From contig JBHJHE010000050.1 of the NCBI GenBank assembly GCA_050331095.1, forward strand, positions 1 through 27,376: a stretch of 27,376 nt of DNA, given 5' to 3'. This document shows positions 1 through 7,627 of the stretch, in pieces (position 1 is the stretch's first letter; each line of letters opens with the position of its first letter). Below the pieces are notes generated by a model. The model saw nothing but the letters and a program-made list of their open reading frames with translations, had not been told where the DNA came from and made no database searches. The position numbers were made by a program, and so were the translations under genes. This DNA is from MED-G105 sp050331095. Lineage in GTDB: Bacteria > Pseudomonadota > Alphaproteobacteria > Caulobacterales > Parvularculaceae.

Positions 1-679
1 CGGGAATGAGCGGCGAGAGAACCGACGCCATCAGCGTCCCCGTCCCGAACTCCATGACGGCGATCCCTGCGGAGACGATCGCGCCGGCAAGGGCCCATTT
101 CATCAGGTTCAGGAGCTCACGGTGCGTACGCAGATAGGTGAGCGCGACGCCGAAAGGCAGGAGCCAGATGATCGTCTGTCGGAAGAATTCCGGAGCCGCG
201 ATCGATCGGCCGACCGCGAGCGGCAGGCTGAGCGCGCCGAGGATGAAGAACGCGATGACGCCGCCGGCGATGACGGGGCTGCGCTTGACGGCGTGAACGA
301 GTTGCGCGCGTCGAAGCGACGAGCGGCCGATGTCGAGCAGCCACAGCGCCGTCAGCGCGTACATGACGAGCCGCGACGGCGTGATGATCGGCAGGGGGCC
401 GATCTTCACGTGCAGATAGACCGGCCACAAAACGGCGAGGAAGACCGCGACGTTGAGCGCGCGGACCATCGGCGCGCGGGGCAGCGCGCGGCCCTGCGGC
501 AGGCGCGTCGCCGCGCCAAGCGCGAACGGCAGGATGAAGACGGCGGCCGCGGGCGGATAGATGACGGTCGCAAAGGCGGCCAGCGTCACGTAGGCGCTGA
601 GCGCAAGGAACAACGCGATCAGCCGGGCGGTTTGCAGCGCCGGCCGGTCATGCTCGAACGGTGACGAGGTAAGCGCCAT
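1..679 (-). CDS. O-antigen ligase/polymerase-like membrane protein (C-terminus cut by window edge)
   Basis: An open frame starts at the ATG at 679 and runs off the left edge with no stop, giving 226 codons. The product is strongly hydrophobic with about five to six membrane-spanning stretches: roughly residues 20-50, 70-90, 100-115, 135-155, 165-180 and 190-215. Short charged loops separate them, including one with FFRQTIIWLLPFGVAL followed by YLRTHREL. This pattern resembles the N-terminal half of the O-antigen ligase/Wzy polymerase superfamily of inner-membrane glycan enzymes. The diagnostic large periplasmic loop and C-terminal helices lie outside the window, so the family call is inference. 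The start has no strong Shine-Dalgarno sequence, and I see no nearer in-frame start. It lies 113 bases downstream of the hemY-like gene on the same strand. Another polytopic membrane protein is the main alternative. Confidence 0.55.
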   Translation of the reverse strand, partial: MALTSSPFEHDRPALQTARLIALFLALSAYVTLAAFATVIYPPAAAVFILPFALGAATRLPQGRALPRAPMVRALNVAVFLAVLWPVYLHVKIGPLPIITPSRLVMYALTALWLLDIGRSSLRRAQLVHAVKRSPVIAGGVIAFFILGALSLPLAVGRSIAAPEFFRQTIIWLLPFGVALTYLRTHRELLNLMKWALAGAIVSAGIAVMEFGTGTLMASVLSPLIP

Positions 680-792
680 GACGCCCGCGTTTACCGCGAT
701 GCGTCGCGAGATTTCGTTAACGGCGCTCCGGATCCGGTTTCTGTCGCGGTTCCGGCTCTGGCCTCCGCCTCTGATCCCGCCCCTGCCCCCCT

Positions 793-2367
793 TCAGGTCC
801 GTTCGGCCGCCTTCGGCGCGTCGGCGTCGTCGCCGGGCGCGCTCGCCGTCGCGGGCGCGTCTTGCGTCTGCGTCGCGACCCCGTTGACGCCCGGCGCCTT
901 CTCGGCGGCGCCGCCGCCGTCCGCGCCCTTTTCGGCGGCGCTCGTTTCGCCGTCGTCCGAAGCCGTTTCTTCGCGCGCCGCTGCGGCCCCGTTCGGTTCG
1001 GGCGCGTCGGCGGGCGGCGCGATCGCCGCGATCGGGGCGGAGAGGAGGCGGATGTCGTCGTCGGTAAGGCCCGGCGGCGGACCTTCGAGAGGCGGCGGCG
1101 CCAGTCGTCCGTGCTCCATGTATTCGCGGACGAGCCGCGCCCAGCCCTCGCGGGTGAGGTGGAAGAGGCCGTCCGCGCCGGCGGCGTCGTCGCGCGGCGC
1201 CTCGAGCGCGCGCTCGACCCATGGCCGCGCGGCCGCATCGCCATAAAGTCCGCGCACGGCGTCGCCCATCAGCGCGCACTCGCGCGCCGTCGCCTGCCGC
1301 TCGAGCACCGGCCTCAGCTTGTCGATCGCCGCCTCGTGGTCTCCCAGAAGCTCCAGCGCTTTCGCTTCGGCGAAGTCCGCTTCAAGCGCGCCGGGCTTTC
1401 TTTTCGCGAGCCTGCGCAGGGCGTCTGCGCGCGCCGACGCCGAGGCGTCCGCGAACACCGCATTGAGCTCGACGACGAGCGCGCGGTGCGGCGTGCGGGC
1501 GAACGCCTGCTCCAGCGCCTTCGCCGCGCGCTGCCGGCGGCCGGCCTTGGCGTGGAGGTCGGCGTCGAGCGTCGCGGCCGGGGCGAGCGACGGGTCGATC
1601 TTCAGGGCCCGTTCGGCTTCCTCAAGGGCGCCGTTTTCGTCGCCGGAAAGATCCGCAGCGTAGGCCGCCGCGGCGAGCAGAGCCGCCTCGCCCCGGCGGG
1701 CGGCGGCGGCGTCGACGAGGCCGTTCTTCTGGGCCTGGGCGAGCGCCGCGCGGGCGTCGCCCCAGTCGCCGCGTTCGAGCGCGAGATCGAAAACGGACGC
1801 GAAGGCCCACCCCGCGTTCGGCCGCAGGCGGAAGGCGCGCTCGGCGTAGCTTCGCGCCGCCTCGGCGTCGCCTTCGCGCACGGCCTTGTCGTAAAGGCCG
1901 CGCAAGCCGAGAAACTCCGTTTCCGGCGCATCGAGCATGGCCGTGAAGGTCTCGCCCGCCGCGCGATCGTCGCCCGAAACCTCGGCCGCCTGGGCCGCGA
2001 GGAGCCGGGTCAGCGGGCCGTCGCCGAGATTGCGGCGCACGACGCGGAAATGGTGCGCCGCGTCGCGGCCGTCGCCGACCGCAACGGCCTCGAGCCCACG
2101 CGTCAACGCCGCGAGCCCGCGCGCCGTCTGGGTTCGTTCGTGGTTGTCGCGCAGGCGTTTCGGGGCGTCGGCGAGGCGCATCACGGCGATGGTGATCGCG
2201 ATGAGGCCAAGGCCGAGGCCGATCGCAAGGCCAAGGAGGGCGCCGTCGGTGGTGTCGTACTGGCGGCCGCCGATGACGACGCTCGCCTCGCCGTTGAGGG
2301 CGATGAGCCCCGTCAGCACATAGGCGAGGAAAATCGCCGCCAGCAAAAAGATCAGTAGCGATCGCAT
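793..2367 (-). CDS. hemY: HemY-like TPR membrane protein
   Basis: The protein has 524 residues. Two N-terminal membrane helices (about 3-22 and 42-65) bracket a short periplasmic loop with GRQYDTTDGALLG, as in the HemY_N family. A long alpha-helical region follows, rich in Ala, Glu and Arg, with TPR-like repeats: LLAAQAAEVSGDDRAAGETF, AERAFRLRPNAGWAFA and ALEEAERALKIDPSLAPAA. The last ~90 residues are a low-complexity Ala/Pro/Glu tail, which probably accounts for the extra length over usual family members. Despite its name this protein is not protoporphyrinogen oxidase; its role in haem synthesis is poorly defined and it is generally viewed as an inner-membrane TPR scaffold. It lies 67 bases downstream of mic60 and near hemD, the typical alphaproteobacterial arrangement. 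The ATG start is preceded by GGGAG at good spacing. Confidence 0.88.
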   Translation of the reverse strand: MRSLLIFLLAAIFLAYVLTGLIALNGEASVVIGGRQYDTTDGALLGLAIGLGLGLIAITIAVMRLADAPKRLRDNHERTQTARGLAALTRGLEAVAVGDGRDAAHHFRVVRRNLGDGPLTRLLAAQAAEVSGDDRAAGETFTAMLDAPETEFLGLRGLYDKAVREGDAEAARSYAERAFRLRPNAGWAFASVFDLALERGDWGDARAALAQAQKNGLVDAAAARRGEAALLAAAAYAADLSGDENGALEEAERALKIDPSLAPAATLDADLHAKAGRRQRAAKALEQAFARTPHRALVVELNAVFADASASARADALRRLAKRKPGALEADFAEAKALELLGDHEAAIDKLRPVLERQATARECALMGDAVRGLYGDAAARPWVERALEAPRDDAAGADGLFHLTREGWARLVREYMEHGRLAPPPLEGPPPGLTDDDIRLLSAPIAAIAPPADAPEPNGAAAAREETASDDGETSAAEKGADGGGAAEKAPGVNGVATQTQDAPATASAPGDDADAPKAAERT

Positions 2368-2434
2368 TGTGCTCGCTCCCGCGGCGGCCCGCTCGCGAAC
2401 CGCCGCGCCCCCATGGCCGTCGTCGGACGGCTCG

Positions 2435-3895
2435 TTATCGACCGCGCTCCACGAGGGCGGCGTTCAGTTGCGCGATCGCGGCAAGGGCGTCCCGGCGCGC
2501 GGTCGCGTCCTTGCGCCACGGCGTAAAGGCCGCCGCCGGCGCGCCCGAAAGCGCGCTCAGCTCCACGATCGACCCGGCGAGATCGCCATTGGCGAGTTTC
2601 GCTTCGGCGCGCGAGATGACCGCCGCGGGCGCGTCGCCCTCGACCGGGTTCGTCGGCCGCGAGCCGGCGATCTCTGAGACGCTTGCGGCGAGTTCGCCAA
2701 GCGGACCGCCGGCGTTCTCGCGGGCGGCGGCGGCGAGCGCCGCGCGCACGGTCGGCTCGAACCGAAGGCGCAAATCGTCGAGCGGCGCCAAACCAAGCGC
2801 CGCGGCGCCCGTCAGCGCGGCCGACGTCGGCGCGTCGAAGCCCATGTCGCGCAGCGCCGCCAATTCGTCCGCGAACGGCCGGCCGGCGGCGGCGGCGCGG
2901 TCGAGATTGGCGATGGCGAGCGCGGCCGCGGCCCGGTCGCTTAGGCCGCCAGCGCCTTCCGCGCCCGTTTGGATGCTGCGCTCGAGGGCGGCGATGCGTT
3001 GCGCCGTCCGTTCGAGGGCGGCCGCGTTTTCGCCCTGCGCCGCGGCGTCGCCGCCATCGCCGAGGGACGCCGCGAACGCTGTCGCCTGGCGCTCAAACTC
3101 GGCGCGAAGATTCGCGATTTCGTCGTTCACCGCGTCGGCGTCGGCGATGGCGCGCGCGCCGTCGGCTTCGGGATCCGACGCCGCGCTGTCGCTCGCCGCG
3201 CTTTCGACGGGCGCGCTTTCGACGGGCGCTGGGGCCTGCTGCTCGGCCTGCGCGGCGCTGGCGGCTTTGGCGGCGTCGGCGACATTGTTTTCAACGCGCG
3301 CGGCGTCAGGCGTTTCGGCTGCGGAGGCGTCGGCTTCAGGCGTCTCCGCGTCGGCCTCTGCGTCGGCCTCCGGGTCGTTCGAAGCGACGGCGGTCTGCGC
3401 GGCGTCTTTCGCGGCCGCGGACGCGTCGGCGACGTCGTTCGACGCCTTCGCGGCCGTCGTCTCCGGCGCCGCCGGTTCGTCCGGGGTTTCCAGCGTCGCG
3501 GTTTCAGCCGGCGCAGCGGCGTCTTCTTCGGCCGTCGCGGTCTCGCCGAGGATGCGTTCGCTTTCGGCGCTGAGGGTCGCCGGTTGGCGCGGCGCGTCCG
3601 GACGGTCGAAGAACGTGACGATCAGGACCGCCAGCACGAACACCGCGCCCACGCTGAACACGACGAAAGAGGGGGACACGCCGACGGGTTCGGCGCCGCT
3701 CGCTGGGGTCGGCGTCGGTTGAGGCGCCGGTTCGGGCCGGGGCTCGGGCTCGGGCGCGGGCGCGTCTTTTTTGTCTTTGGGTGCGCCCTTCGCGAACGCG
3801 CGGTCGGCGGCCGCGTCGTCGTTCGCCGGCGTCGCGCTCGCATCATCCGCCGCCGCTTTCTCGGCTTCGGATTTCTTCTCATCGTCTACGGACAT
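2435..3895 (-). CDS. Mic60/mitofilin family inner-membrane protein
   Basis: A 486-residue protein. The N-terminus is an acidic, Pro-rich cytosolic segment (1-74), followed by a single membrane helix at about 76-96 (SFVVFSVGAVFVLAVLIVTF). Next comes a long low-complexity Ala/Glu/Asp region (100-240), then a short predicted coiled coil around 255-310 (EIANLRAEFERQ, ALERTAQRIAALE). The C-terminus carries a mitofilin-type signature: RPTNPVEGD, then AVISRAEAKLANGDLAGSI, ending in a W followed by R/A helices. Mic60 is the MICOS subunit that shapes cristae, and alphaproteobacterial homologues are linked to intracytoplasmic membrane and outer-membrane contact. The neighbours hemY and hemD match the known synteny. 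The start is well supported by AAGGAG eight bases upstream. A candidate promoter with an overlapping CtrA-like box lies about 90 bases upstream. Confidence 0.85.
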   Translation of the reverse strand: MSVDDEKKSEAEKAAADDASATPANDDAAADRAFAKGAPKDKKDAPAPEPEPRPEPAPQPTPTPASGAEPVGVSPSFVVFSVGAVFVLAVLIVTFFDRPDAPRQPATLSAESERILGETATAEEDAAAPAETATLETPDEPAAPETTAAKASNDVADASAAAKDAAQTAVASNDPEADAEADAETPEADASAAETPDAARVENNVADAAKAASAAQAEQQAPAPVESAPVESAASDSAASDPEADGARAIADADAVNDEIANLRAEFERQATAFAASLGDGGDAAAQGENAAALERTAQRIAALERSIQTGAEGAGGLSDRAAAALAIANLDRAAAAGRPFADELAALRDMGFDAPTSAALTGAAALGLAPLDDLRLRFEPTVRAALAAAARENAGGPLGELAASVSEIAGSRPTNPVEGDAPAAVISRAEAKLANGDLAGSIVELSALSGAPAAAFTPWRKDATARRDALAAIAQLNAALVERGR

Positions 3896-3982
3896 GCCGA
3901 CGTCTCCTTGCTGATGGCGCTGCGCCGTCGCCGCATCGGGGCGGCCGGCGACGAATGCTTCGGGCGAAACCTCGCGTCCGAC

Positions 3983-4006
3983 CTATAACGCGGCGTTAAC
4001 CGTAAA
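3983..4006 (-). promoter_or_regulatory. Candidate mic60 promoter with overlapping CtrA-like box
   Basis: Read on the minus strand, TTTACG (4001-4006) and TTATAG (3983-3988) are 12 bases apart, which fits the Caulobacter-type housekeeping promoter pattern TTGACGS-N10-14-GCTANAWC loosely. On the plus strand, ATAA-N7-TTAAC (3985-4000) is one mismatch from the CtrA consensus TTAA-N7-TTAAC and overlaps the putative -10. This would leave a leader of about 80 bases before the mic60 ATG. The motifs are seen directly; their use is inference. The rest of 3896-4112 shows nothing else I can interpret. Confidence 0.35.
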
Positions 4007-4112
4007 CGTTGCGCCGGCGGATGCGATCGTCGGGCGCGTCGGCTCGCGCGATCGTCATGCGCGCTGGCGCGCGCTTTTCGACGACGTCCTTATCGTTTCG
4101 GCGAGCGGGTCT

Positions 4113-4895
4113 TCAAGCGTCGATCGACCTAAAGGAGCGGGCCGCCGCCGCGGCCGCAGCCGGCGACGTCATCTTGGCGGCGACGTCGATCCGTCGCCAT
4201 GGCCGCCCGAGCGCCTCGGCCGCGTCGCGCGCGGCGTCGGCGACGGCCTGCGACAGGCACGCCGCCGCCAGTCGCTCGAGCCAGCGGCCGCCGTCCGTAT
4301 GTCGCTCGACGAAGAGCGCGGCCGTTCTCGGCGAAAACAGCGCGACGGCCGCCAAGGCGTCCGAGTCCATAAGCGTCCTCGCCTCGGCGCTCGGTCGCTC
4401 GGTCGGGATCGCCGCGTAAGCCTCGATGCGACGGGCGGCGATATCGGCTTCGCCGAGCATCGTGACGAGATCGCCGCGCCGGTGCGCGCCGGCAGGGTGC
4501 AGGACGTCGCCGGCGAACGCGCCGTCGCGGCGAGCCGCGATCAAACGGTCCGCCAGGGCGACGACGTCGCCGCGTCCGCCATGCGCTGCGCCGGCGTCGA
4601 CCCGGGCGAAGCCCATGGCGCGCGCGGCGGCGGCGGTCGCCTCGCCGACGGCGTAGACCGGGGTCGTCGCTTTGCGGGCGTCGTCGACGTCGCCGAGCGC
4701 GCGTGCGCCGTTCGCCGACGTCAGGGCGATGGCGCCGACGCCTTCGAAGTCGATCGGCGTCGGCGCATAGTCAATCCGCATGACGGGGCTTGCGACCGGC
4801 GTGAGGCCGGCCGCGCGGGCGTCGTCGGCGAACGCGCCGGCGTCGACCGCCGGCCGCGTCACGACCACCGGGCGTTTTGGAGTTTCCTTGACCAT
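4113..4895 (-). CDS. hemD: Uroporphyrinogen-III synthase
   Basis: A 260-residue protein that would close and isomerise hydroxymethylbilane to uroporphyrinogen III in tetrapyrrole synthesis. The N-terminus PKRPVVVTRP matches the usual HemD start. It is followed by the alternating two-domain Rossmann-like pattern: FEGVGAIALTSANGARAL in the first domain, TPVYAVGEATAAAARAMG at the hinge, and DALAAVALFSPRTAALFVE in the second. The ATG at 4895 is chosen because it gives the normal N-terminus; the frame stays open further upstream but would run into tsaD on the other strand. No clear Shine-Dalgarno is seen. hemC is not beside it. The gene diverges from tsaD over 129 bases and is followed by mic60 217 bases downstream. 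Confidence 0.85.
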   Translation of the reverse strand: MVKETPKRPVVVTRPAVDAGAFADDARAAGLTPVASPVMRIDYAPTPIDFEGVGAIALTSANGARALGDVDDARKATTPVYAVGEATAAAARAMGFARVDAGAAHGGRGDVVALADRLIAARRDGAFAGDVLHPAGAHRRGDLVTMLGEADIAARRIEAYAAIPTERPSAEARTLMDSDALAAVALFSPRTAALFVERHTDGGRWLERLAAACLSQAVADAARDAAEALGRPWRRIDVAAKMTSPAAAAAAARSFRSIDA

Positions 4896-5024
4896 CGTCG
4901 GAAAGCTGGCGCGCCGCCGCGCGCGTCGCAAGCCGCCGGAGCCCCGCATCGCGCCGACGGGATTTCGCGGAACCGGCGCGTGGAGACGTGTCGGCGGGCG
5001 GCGCAATTTGCTATCGACCGGCCG

Positions 5025-6128
5025 GTGAACGGAGACCTCCTCTTTCTTGGCCTCGAGACGAGCTGCGACGACACCGCCGCCGCCGTCGTCGCGCGCCGGC
5101 GCGACGGCTGCGCGGACGTTCTCTCGAACGCCGTGTGGACCCAGTTCGACGCCCATGAGCCCTATGGCGGCGTCGTGCCCGAGATCGCCGCGCGCAGTCA
5201 TGTCGAGCGGCTCGACCTCGTCGCGGCGCGCGCGATGGCGGAGGCGGGCGCCGCCTACGGCGACCTCGCGGGCGTCGCCGCCACGGCGGGACCCGGGCTC
5301 GTCGGCGGCGTCATGGTGGGGCTGACCATGGGCAAGGCGGTCGCGCTCGCCCACGATCTGCCGCTGATCCCGATCAACCATTTGGAAGGCCACGCCTTGT
5401 CGCCGCGCCTCACCGACGAGGCGCCGTTTCCCTATCTTCTCCTGCTGATTTCAGGCGGCCACACGCAACTGATCGCCGTCGACGATCTTGACGCGTACCG
5501 CCGCCTCGGAACGACGATCGACGACGCCGCCGGCGAGGCCTTCGACAAGACGGCGAAGCTTCTGGGGTTGGGGCAGCCCGGCGGGCCGGCCGTTGAGCGC
5601 GCGGCGACGACGGGCGACGCCGGCCGGTTCGCGATGCCGGCGCCGCTGATCCGTAGGCCGGGTTGCGACTTTTCTTTTTCGGGATTGAAGACCGCGGTTC
5701 GTCTTGCGGCGGAGGGGCTCGACGCGCCGTCCGTCGGCGATGTGGCGGACGTCGCGGCTGCGGCCCAGGCGGCCATCGCGGCCCACCTTGCGGAGCGGAC
5801 GCGAGGCGCTATGGTGAGCGGCGCGATCGAGTTCTCCGGCGCGCCGCCGACGCTTGTCGTCGCCGGCGGGGTCGCGGCGAACGGCGCCGTGCGCGACGCC
5901 CTGCGATCGGCGACCGAAAGCCTCGGTTGGCGGCTGATCGTTCCGCCTGTGGAATATTGCGCTGACAACGGCGCGATGATCGCCTGGGCGGGCGCTGAGC
6001 GCTTCGCCGCCGGCCTCGCGCCGAGCCGCGCCGAGGCTGACGCCTTCGCGCCGCGGGCGCGCTGGCCGCTCGCCGCGCCGCCTGCGGACGCCGCCTTCGG
6101 CGGCGGCAAGAAAGGCCCCAAGGCTTGA
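5025..6128 (+). CDS. tsaD: tRNA N6-threonylcarbamoyladenosine (t6A37) transferase TsaD
   Basis: A 367-residue ASKHA-fold protein of the Kae1/Qri7/YgjD family, which transfers the threonylcarbamoyl group to A37 of ANN-decoding tRNAs together with TsaB and TsaE. Visible motifs are GLETSCDDTAAA at the N-terminus, the metal-binding HxxxH in INHLEGH (His119, His123), LISGGHTQL (142-149), GEAFDKTAKLLGL, FSFSGLKTA, the phosphate-binding VVAGGVAANGAVR and the metal-ligand Asp314 in YCADNGAMIAWAG. Length is typical with a slightly long Gly/Lys tail. The start is the GTG at 5025, giving VNGDLLFLGLETS; the open frame extends upstream but without homologous sequence and antisense to hemD. The stop overlaps the TTG start of gpsA. 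Confidence 0.95.
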   Translation: MNGDLLFLGLETSCDDTAAAVVARRRDGCADVLSNAVWTQFDAHEPYGGVVPEIAARSHVERLDLVAARAMAEAGAAYGDLAGVAATAGPGLVGGVMVGLTMGKAVALAHDLPLIPINHLEGHALSPRLTDEAPFPYLLLLISGGHTQLIAVDDLDAYRRLGTTIDDAAGEAFDKTAKLLGLGQPGGPAVERAATTGDAGRFAMPAPLIRRPGCDFSFSGLKTAVRLAAEGLDAPSVGDVADVAAAAQAAIAAHLAERTRGAMVSGAIEFSGAPPTLVVAGGVAANGAVRDALRSATESLGWRLIVPPVEYCADNGAMIAWAGAERFAAGLAPSRAEADAFAPRARWPLAAPPADAAFGGGKKGPKA

Positions 6129-7141
6129 GCGCGGCCGGCGCTGCGGCCCGGCCGTTCGCGCGCGTCGGCGTTCTGGGCGCGGGGGCCTGGGGCACGGCGC
6201 GCGCCCAGCTTTGCGCGCGCAACGGCGCCGAGGCTGTCCTGTGGGCGCGAGCTCCGGCGCATGCGGCGGACATTCGGAAGTCACGCGAAAACAGGCGGCG
6301 CTTGCCGGGCGTCGCGCTTGACGATCGTGTGGCCGCAACGTCGGACATGGCGGACCTCGCCGCGGCGGACGCGCTTCTGCTGGCGACGCCGGCGCAATCG
6401 TTGGCGCAGACGCTGGCGCTTGTCGCCGCGTCTTGCGGAACCGCCGATCGGTCCTGGACTGCGGCGGTTTGCGCCAAAGGCTTCGAGCGGGGGACGGGGC
6501 GGTTGCAGACGGAGATTTTGGCCGATGCGCTGCCGAACGCCCGCGAGGCGGTCCTCTCGGGCCCCAGCTTCGCCGTCGACGTCGCCCGCGACGCGCCCAC
6601 CGCGGTGACGCTCGCCTGCGCCGATCCGGAGACGGCGCCGCGTTGGATCGCCACGCTCGGCGGGGGCGCGTTCCGGCCCTACCTAAGCGACGACCTCGTC
6701 GGCGCGCAGGTGGGCGGCGCGGCGAAGAACGTGGTGGCCATCGCCGCCGGCGTCGTCGTCGGGCGCGGTCTCGGCGACAGCGCGCGCGCCGCCACTATTG
6801 CGCGCGGTTTCGCCGAAATGCGCCGCCTAGGCCTCGCGCTCGGCGCACGGGGCGAAACGCTGGCCGGTTTGTCGGGGCTCGGCGACCTCGTGCTGACGGC
6901 GACGTCGGCTCAATCGCGCAACTTCTCGCTGGGGCTCAGGTATGGCCGGGGCGAGGCGATCGGCGACGCGCCGTTGGCCGAAGGAGCGAAATCGGCCGCC
7001 ACAATGGCCTCGCTCGCGGCGCGCCATGGCGTCGAAACGCCCATCGGCGACGCGGTGGCGGCGCTTGTCGACGAACGCACGAGCGTCGACGAAGCGATAG
7101 ACGCGCTGATGGCGCGCCCGCTGAAGGACGAAGAGGCCTGA
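6125..7141 (+). CDS. gpsA: NAD(P)-dependent glycerol-3-phosphate dehydrogenase
   Basis: A 338-residue cytosolic enzyme that reduces dihydroxyacetone phosphate to sn-glycerol 3-phosphate for phospholipid synthesis. The dinucleotide-binding motif GVLGAGAWGTA is at 15-25, the substrate region CAKGFE contains Lys118, SGPSFAVDVA is at 145-154, and the catalytic Lys201 sits in GGAAKNVVAIAAG. The C-terminal helical domain has the usual LSGLGDLVLTATS and RNFSLG motifs. The start is taken as TTG at 6125, four bases inside tsaD (TTGA overlap), which suggests translational coupling. An internal ATG start would lose the NAD-binding motif. The tsaD-gpsA pairing is common in alphaproteobacteria. Confidence 0.94.
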   Translation: MSAAGAAARPFARVGVLGAGAWGTARAQLCARNGAEAVLWARAPAHAADIRKSRENRRRLPGVALDDRVAATSDMADLAAADALLLATPAQSLAQTLALVAASCGTADRSWTAAVCAKGFERGTGRLQTEILADALPNAREAVLSGPSFAVDVARDAPTAVTLACADPETAPRWIATLGGGAFRPYLSDDLVGAQVGGAAKNVVAIAAGVVVGRGLGDSARAATIARGFAEMRRLGLALGARGETLAGLSGLGDLVLTATSAQSRNFSLGLRYGRGEAIGDAPLAEGAKSAATMASLAARHGVETPIGDAVAALVDERTSVDEAIDALMARPLKDEEA

Positions 7142-7143
7142 CG

Positions 7144-7167
7144 GCCGGTCAGGTCGGAACTACCGGC
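7144..7167. terminator. Possible bidirectional stem-loop between convergent genes
   Basis: GCCGGT (7144-7149) and ACCGGC (7162-7167) form a perfect 6-bp stem with a 12-base loop. It lies exactly between the gpsA stop and the stop of the convergent small-protein gene. No T-run follows on either side, so a terminator role is tentative. Confidence 0.28.
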
Positions 7168-7549
7168 GGAACTTCCGCAGGACGTGGTCGCAGCTAAGCG
7201 CCGTGGGCTTCGCGCCGGCGTCGTTCCAGCCGAGCTCCCAAGCCTTCGCCGCCGGCCGCTGGCCCTGGGATTGGCAGGTCAGATAGCCGTTGCGGTAGGC
7301 CGCGCCCATCGGGTCTTCGCGGAGATTGCGGTTGTACGCCGCCGCGTAGCACTGGCACTCCACCGAGTCCTCGCCGTCGCCGATGCGCTCAAGCTTCGGC
7401 TTGCGCGCGTGGCGGTCGAGCGCGGCCTGACTGTAAGTCGGCTGCGCCGCCGACGCCGTATGGCCGATGCCGCTGTTCGCCAGCGCGTATGCGGCGAACA
7501 CAACGACCAACAATGCGAGGACGCCCCCAAAAATCGCCTCGATCTTCAT
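7160..7549 (-). CDS. Small membrane-anchored cysteine-containing protein, function unknown
   Basis: A 129-residue protein with one N-terminal membrane helix (about 5-24) and no clear signal-peptidase site, so probably an anchored protein with a periplasmic domain. The soluble part has four cysteines (65, 67, 92, 120), including a CQC pair, and aromatic motifs YAAAYNRN, AYRNGYLTCQ and AWELGWNDAG. The even cysteine number in an exported domain suggests disulfides; this is inference. I do not recognise a family. The ATG at 7549 is preferred over a TTG 15 bases further upstream. The gene is convergent with gpsA and downstream of argG on the same strand, separated by 78 bases containing a small hairpin. 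Confidence 0.65.
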   Translation of the reverse strand: MKIEAIFGGVLALLVVVFAAYALANSGIGHTASAAQPTYSQAALDRHARKPKLERIGDGEDSVECQCYAAAYNRNLREDPMGAAYRNGYLTCQSQGQRPAAKAWELGWNDAGAKPTALSCDHVLRKFRR

Positions 7550-7588
7550 TTCAAGCCACCCCAATTCGGAAACGACGCATTAATCATA

Positions 7589-7601
7589 GCCGCAAAGCGG
7601 C
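7589..7601 (-). terminator. Short hairpin downstream of argG
   Basis: GCCGC-TTT-GCGGC (minus-strand reading) is a perfect 5-bp stem with a 3-base loop, 27 bases past the argG stop and upstream of the small cysteine-protein gene. There is no T-run, so it could equally be a leader hairpin of the next gene. Confidence 0.25.
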
Positions 7602-7627
7602 CGCCGGCAAAGCGGGATTCGCCCCGG

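Noticed and set aside
122..664. A 180-codon plus-strand frame at the left edge
   Set aside because: Highly charged Arg/Asp/Glu composition with no domain; the opposite strand encodes clear membrane helices.
4896..5393. Upstream extension of hemD to 426 codons
   Set aside because: The extension is antisense to tsaD and lacks homology; the ATG at 4895 gives the normal HemD N-terminus.
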